NCBI RefSeq assembly: GCF_029873635.1
Contig: NC_080423.1
Coordinates: 111,617,087-111,681,086, forward strand
Length of the DNA: 64,000 bases
Source: Malania oleifera
Taxonomy: Eukaryota; Streptophyta; Magnoliopsida; Santalales; Ximeniaceae
Reading direction: 5' to 3'
Position numbers and translations under genes: made by a program
Notes under the pieces: model-generated
Databases searched by the model: none
What the model saw: the letters and a program-made list of their open reading frames with translations, nothing else
Told to the model about the DNA's origin: nothing
Shown here: one piece after another, positions 58,985 through 64,000 of the stretch
Layout of the letters: every line of letters begins with the position of its first letter
Position numbering within the stretch: position 1 is the first letter of the stretch

Positions 58985-60384
58985 GTTTTAATTAAATTCA
59001 CATGCACAACACATCCACACAAGTATCATGTAACTTATACTTCGTCTTCCAATGTCCTCAGTACGTGGCCCACACAGAGCAACTGCGTACATATCAGTAT
59101 GTGGCCAACATAGGCACCTACGCACTTCTTATCTACACATGGCTCACACAGGCACCACTACCCATACAGGGTACATAACATGGCCCACATAGACGCCATT
59201 ATCCACACAGGATATAATGTGGTCCACACAAGCACCACTCCAGCTTCCGCAATACATGGCCCACATAGACACCACTATTCACCAGTATCTAATCTCCATG
59301 ACCTACCCGTAGTACATCAGTAGAACAAGCTCCTCGACCTGCCAACGTCATATCATGCATGATTTATATTTAGGCAATATAACAACCTCCTTATGCCAAC
59401 GTTATATTGAGATGCATACGAATAATCACACCAGTTAGTTCACATAGACGCATCAATGCATTACTACACAGGTATTCAACAGATCAATACATTCCCACAC
59501 AGTAATCCAACAGATCAATATATTTCCACACATGAGTCAAACATAACAATTCATTCATCATGTCATAATCATTTCAAACATCCCCACAGACAAACCCAAA
59601 TACCATAGTAATTCATATTCAATTTATTAGGAAAAATTGTTCCCATGTCACACGAAATATCATTCGCAATTATCCCAAATATAAACCTTAAACAAAATCA
59701 TCATTTTCCAGTACTCAAGTTGTTCTAAAAAAATCATATAGATAAATAATAAATTTCATATGCTCGTAAATAATCAGTTCATTTTAATAAAATACTGATA
59801 TAATTTTATTCCCCCTTACCTAATTTCCTAAACCACGCCTGCAGGGTTCTTAAAATTATACTCGCGGTGCTCACCCGAACTTTGATTCAATCAAATCAAT
59901 CTCAATAAAATATTATTTTAACCTTTTCTTATTTATAATAATTAAATAACAATTAATTTCTAAATAACTCATTTATCCTAATTTTGGGCTATGCCTACAA
60001 CGACCCCACGAGAAATCTGCTCCGCTAGACTTGTAGAGAATCATCCCTAGATTCTCGTGGTTGTGTCCGATCATCAATTTTACTTAAAATTTTAAAAAAA
60101 ATTAAAGTAAGAATGAGAATTTGCCTTATCTCATGAGATATGCTTACGTTACTTCTACAGCAAATCCACTTTAGTAGAAATGTCGATGGCGGAGAATGGA
60201 GTTCAGTGATATTTTCGGATTTTCAATTAGGTGAGAATCCGCCGTGAAATCGTAGAGAGAGGAGTGGAGAGCATGAGCGTGAGAGCTTGAGAGAGTTGTT
60301 TTTTTCTTTGCCCTCCTGCTTTGTTCCAGGAAGATTAGGCACTAAGCTTTTTTTTTTTTTCCTTTACTTTATACATTATTATAT

Positions 60385-60420
<36 letters not shown>

Positions 60421-60543
60421 CACAACCCACATATTTCTTAATTTAATTAATTTTCTTAATAATATTAATTAATTAATTAATTAATTAATAATTAATAATT
60501 ATTTATTTATTTATTTTATTATTATTTTTTCTAGGTTAATACA
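58068..60543 (-). mobile_element. Divergent LTR-like block, - strand, without palindrome array
   Basis: The left end TGTGACGCCCCGAAC and right end AGGTTAATACA resemble, in place and orientation, the gypsy LTR ends (TGTAACGACC and GGGTCACTACA). Inside are LTR-like landmarks: GGGTGAGACACTTTTCAGTAAG and AGTGTGTGACAA, shared with the gypsy LTR near 30131-30180. Two tandem blocks with CATACAAGTAGC...CACTCAC (about 58605-58700 and 58755-58855) and CATGGCCCACA repeats (about 59070-59270) are present. No clear target duplication was seen and no genes are inside, so a decayed solo LTR is the best reading. Confidence 0.55.
58911..58984. repeat. (ATT)n microsatellite, about 24 units
   Basis: An uninterrupted ATT run of about 74 bp inside the LTR-like block. 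It produces spurious poly-Ile and poly-Tyr frames. Confidence 0.95.
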
Positions 60544-61235
60544 AAAGTCTTCTTCTTCCCTTCCTAATGCTTCAAGAATTGTCTTTAGAACTGGTCTCGA
60601 GAATATACTTGAAGCATCAATTTCTATAAATTCAAATGAACCTTCTATATTTTAAAACCAATGCCCTCATACTGCAATACAAATATTGATAAAAAATAAT
60701 CCAAGGGGAATATGAAAGAATTCTAAAGCAAAAAAGGGAGGTCTTCTTCCAAGGATCGCTTTATGGACTTGACATGCAAACACACCAAGTTTGTCTTAAA
60801 GGGAAAATGTATATTTTAGTCTATAATACTTCAGTTGACATACAATCAGTCACACACACACAAAGCACACGGATATAGACACGCATACACATAATGAATA
60901 GAGGGAAGCCAAAAAATTTAGTCCGTGACGGTGCCTCCTATGTTGACGTGGTTGTTCGTGCATCTATTGTTGCTACTCATCATCCTCATCCTACATTTCT
61001 TGTTCCACCCCATCAAGGCCATGACGTCACCCTCTGTCACTACCATGCACATGTGCTTCCATGGTAAAGGAAGACTGTAGGACCTCATGTTGCATGAACA
61101 GACGTGGTCCGTACGTGTGCTAAAGGGGTATAGTAGGGCAGCTCAGCTAAAAGGATGTGGACAATGAGATGTAGAAGGGTCTATATGAAGCCCCGTTGAA
61201 AACGGTGGAGACTGTCGCATAACTATTTAGGAGAT
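60544..61235. other. Unassigned intergenic DNA
   Basis: No gene or transposon end was recognised. Confidence 0.4.
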
Positions 61236-61329
61236 TGTTATTTTTCACTCTTATACTTTTATTTTTATAAGTAAAGAAAGAAAGAATGAAAAAAAAATAA
61301 AAAAAATGAAGGGGGCAGCACAACAGGAC

Positions 61330-61477
61330 TCATCGACGAGAGAACAACATAGGTTTGTCGACGAACAATTATCGAGAGTAGGAATTTTCAGATTTCTGAC
61401 ATCGTCGACGAGAGTCCTGTATTCATCGATGAAGGGTCCTCTTGGTCTCGTCGACGAACACAGGGCCTCGTCGACCA
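61330..61477 (+). promoter_or_regulatory. TCGTCGACGA array in the copia LTR
   Basis: Copies start at 61330, 61355, 61402, 61423, 61448 and 61468 (spacings 25, 47, 21, 25, 20). 61402 and 61448 are exact. The grammar matches the gypsy-type LTRs, but the nearest TATA-like sequence (CTATATATG, about 61568) is some 90 bp downstream and not 9 nt. Confidence 0.75.
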
Positions 61478-61626
61478 GAAGTGTTTGGGTTGCGGTAGTT
61501 TTTCTGAATTTTAAATTTTTAAACGTTGAGTGGTTGGGCAAACGGGGGGAAACCTCTTATGAACTTCTATATATGTCATCTGTGCATATTTTGAAAGGAG
61601 AGATGATCATTAGAGAAGTATATTGT

Positions 61627-63601
61627 TGTAATGACCCGAAGAATAATGCTATTTAAATAATAAAGAGGGAGAGAAATGGAAACAGAAATAGAAGGAGGCA
61701 GCAAGCTTCGTCGACGACGTTGCACTTTGGATGTAATAACCTAGAAGATTTACACAAAGCTTCGTCGACGAACAAAGGAAGTTTGTCGACAAGCGCATAA
61801 GGAGACCTCAACGACAAAACCATGTCTTGTCGACGAGAAGATACTGAAAGGGGTTTTGGGCAGTTTGAAATTCGTTGACGAGGAAGTAAGGTTTGTCGAA
61901 GAAATTACTTAAGGACTCGTCAACGAGATGACGTGTCTCATCGACGAATCCGACTCTATAAATAGTGAAAACCCAAATTTTTTATGAGAATTCAGTGCAA
62001 GAAACCTCCTTTCTCTCTCTAAACGCCTCACCCTCCTTCTCTCTTCGATCCCGGCACCGTTTCATGCCAGATCGACGATCTGAAGCCACCATAATGCTTT
62101 TGGCGAAGTTTTCTGCAAGTCTGTCAGAGCGGATCATCGATGGAAGATGTTTGAAATTCGTCACAAATTCAGGGTAAGGTGTTTTGTTCAAAATATGCTT
62201 TCTCTACAGTTATAAAAAATTTTGGATGCAGAAAAATACTGATGTTTTGTTATGAGAAATGTCGTTTTCAGGATTTTGAGTGGAGAACCTTGCAGATATA
62301 GGGATAAAGTATAGTAGAGACTTTTCAGAGATAAGGTAAGGGAAATATGTTATGCTAGGAGATTCATTTATGTTATCAGAAATTTTATACATTTATATAT
62401 ATGCATGTCTACTAGTTATATTATAGAATATGAATTTTTATAAGTATGTGTGGCCAGAGTAGATATTACTTGATATGAAGTTTTGTACAGTTTTCAATAT
62501 AGCAAGCTATACAGATATAGTTAGATATTTACATATTTTTATATAGATCGAATATGTATACATATACAGTTTTACTCAGATGATTACACAGACAGATATT
62601 TAACAGTATACAGATAGAACAGTATATACATTGTATATAGAAAGCTATGTTTTCCTAAATGTCATAACACTCAGAGAGTACAGATAGATTATACAGATAG
62701 AAAGTACAGACAGAATATACAGTTATAGCATCAAGATAGTACAGACATTACAGAATTTACAGTACAGAGTTATGGTATTATGGTTATTTTGGAAACATAG
62801 TGAAAATAATATAAAGAGTATATATATAGTACAGATACAGAATATAGAGTACGGTACCGTTGCTAATACAGATAGAGTGCAACCACATATCTTAGATAGT
62901 GTGTGGGTATTGTCAACCGTGCTTAAAGAGTTTGCAGCTCCCCAGTTCCCTGGGTTGAGGGGGCTAGTTTGACGAGGTAGCAGCCAGTCCCTAGCTTAGG
63001 AGTGAATGTAGTTTGGCCGAGCTGAGGTAGTGTAGAGTATAGTGACTTATCTGGAGGGCCGACCAGATTAAGTCCCGCCTACGAGCCGCACAACCCTGTC
63101 ATGAGGGGTCAAATCATGACATACAAAGATCTAGGGATAAAACACAGTTATGTATATGTATACCGTTTTACAACTTTTGTATATGTAGTATGATATTAGC
63201 AGTACGAATGATAGAAAGTTCAGAAGATACAAATATTTTAAGCTACTATATACGTGATATATGTGTTTTATAGATTTTCCAGAGCATGCAGTTTCAATTA
63301 TTAATATTATAGTTCGGTTGTCACACACTAGCAATAACATATTTCCACTTATTGAGCGTCTTCTCACCCCATTACTTTATCATTTTTCAGGTGAGCCAGC
63401 TAGGCGAGCAGATCAGGCTCGCGGATAGGGAGTTTATTTGATTACCCTGATTGTAGGGTGAGTTTATGACAGAATTTTGGTATTTTTGGGGTAGAAGATA
63501 TTGGAGGTAATTATTTTGCATGGCTATGGTCTGTATATACTGGATTCTGATATTGTATAGTATATATGGTTGTATGATTTATGTTTCCACTGCTTAGGTA
63601 T

Positions 63602-63647
<46 letters not shown>

Positions 63648-63673
63648 GATGATGTAAATTTTGAGACGTTACA
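61627..63673 (+). mobile_element. Solo LTR (gypsy-type) nested in the copia LTR
   Basis: The 2,047-bp block starts TGTAATGACCCG and ends GAGACGTTACA. Flanks ATTGT (61622-61626) and TTTGT (63674-63678) agree at four of five positions. It is homologous along its length to solo LTR 1: the same opening, an array, TATAAATA at 61957-61964, TACAGATAG-rich repeats (62500-62760), and the GGTGAGCCAGCTAGG...GGCTCGCGGATAG block near 63390-63430 (compare 12175-12215). A (TA)n microsatellite lies at 63605-63644. Confidence 0.88.
61708..61947 (+). promoter_or_regulatory. TCGTCGACGA array in solo LTR 3
   Basis: Copies start at 61708, 61762, 61783, 61808, 61827, 61872, 61893, 61917 and 61938. Leaving out the first, the spacings are 21, 25, 19, then 45, then 21, 24, 21, almost identical to solo LTR 1. 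Two copies are exact. The last copy ends 9 nt before TATAAATA (61957-61964). Confidence 0.85.
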
Positions 63674-63882
63674 TTTGTGTACATTTTGATTTCATTGCTT
63701 AGCGAAATTTGTGTGTCATTGCTTCCGTGGATGTAGGTTTTGCCGAACCACATAAAATCTTTGTGTTGATCTTGTTCTAATTGCGTGAGTATTATTTACA
63801 TTTACTTGTTGTTGTTTATTCCGCTGCGTATCTTCATTATACGATCCATATTACAAAAAATTGGTATCAGAGCGTAGTTGTT

Positions 63883-64000
63883 ATGGCATCAAGATCATTT
63901 TCTACAAGATTTGACATTGTCAAATTTGATGGAACCGGAAACTTCGGTTTATGGAAAAAGAGAGTGAAAGATATTCTAGTGCAACAAGGAATGGCTAAAG
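63883..64000 (+). CDS. copia gag, N-terminal part (runs off the window)
   Basis: The ATG at 63883 follows the primer-binding site by 9 nt and opens a gag start (MASRSFSTRFDIVKFDG) with the conserved GTGNFGLWKKRVKDIL segment of copia gag. The 39 codons visible are open. Gag forms the particle shell and binds the element's RNA. Whether the rest is intact cannot be seen. Confidence 0.8.
   Translation, partial: MASRSFSTRFDIVKFDGTGNFGLWKKRVKDILVQQGMAK

Larger units (their letters stand above)
61236..64000 (+). mobile_element. Ty1-copia element, 5' end, running off the window
   Basis: A primer-binding site TGGTATCAGAGC at 63862-63873 follows an LTR ending near 63855 (CATATTACA) and precedes a copia gag start at 63883. 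The LTR resumes on both sides of the solo LTR at 61627-63673. Its left end is placed tentatively at 61236 (TGTTATTTTTC). It includes a palindrome array (61330-61477) and the sequence TGGATGTAGGTTTTGCCGAA, similar to the copia LTR at 9161-9190. The remaining 61.. to 64.. part is only the first portion; the rest of the element lies beyond the window. Confidence 0.72.

Noticed and set aside
58698-59113. Frames of poly-Ile and poly-Tyr
   Set aside because: They are translations of the (ATT)n microsatellite.

Overview
This 64 kb window is nuclear DNA from a flowering plant, most likely a eudicot. It holds two intact-looking, multi-exon plant genes on the + strand inside AT-rich DNA packed with plant transposable elements: Ty1-copia, Ty3-gypsy, a Cassandra TRIM, an RTE LINE, L1 LINE remains and hAT-like non-autonomous elements. 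I cannot name the species. Most open frames of 60-100 codons in the window are chance frames in AT-rich or simple-sequence DNA.

Gene 1 (1174-7899, six exons, 543 codons) encodes calnexin, the membrane-bound lectin chaperone of the endoplasmic reticulum. Its second intron is 4.7 kb long and contains a complete Cassandra TRIM whose LTRs carry 5S-rRNA-like sequence. Gene 2 (20188-54309, twelve exons, 955 codons) encodes an FHA-domain protein fused to a tyrosyl-DNA phosphodiesterase domain (the plant TDP1-beta type, like Arabidopsis AT5G07400). It spans 34 kb only because its introns are full of transposons. Intron 5 is 16.5 kb and intron 6 appears to use a GC donor.

Layout: 1-1173 calnexin upstream region; 1174-7899 calnexin; 8960-15690 a decayed copia element with a gypsy-type solo LTR (10522-12492) inside it; 16479-17130 a copia 5' fragment; 17353-19145 a second solo LTR; 20188-54309 the TDP1-beta gene. 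Its introns hold an LTR remnant (22190-23150), two opposed L1 fragments (24500-28200), a gypsy element with both LTRs on the - strand (29731-39898) carrying a hAT-like insert in one LTR, a - strand copia fragment (41724-43790), and a nearly complete RTE LINE (47178-51536) split by a second hAT-like insert. Downstream are unrecognised AT-rich DNA, a divergent LTR-like block (58068-60543), and the start of another copia element (about 61236 to the end) whose 5' LTR contains a third solo LTR (61627-63673).

The most striking feature is a shared cis-element design. Six LTRs (two in the gypsy element, three solo LTRs, one copia LTR) carry arrays of the palindrome TCGTCGACGA. The arrays have a common spacing grammar: blocks of up to four copies, 19-21 or 24-25 bp apart, with the blocks 45-51 bp apart. 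In four of the LTRs the last copy lies exactly 9 nt from a TATAAATA box. The degenerate copies mostly differ by C-to-T or G-to-A changes, as methylated DNA would. The same decay signature explains nearly all internal stop codons in the copia and gypsy elements.
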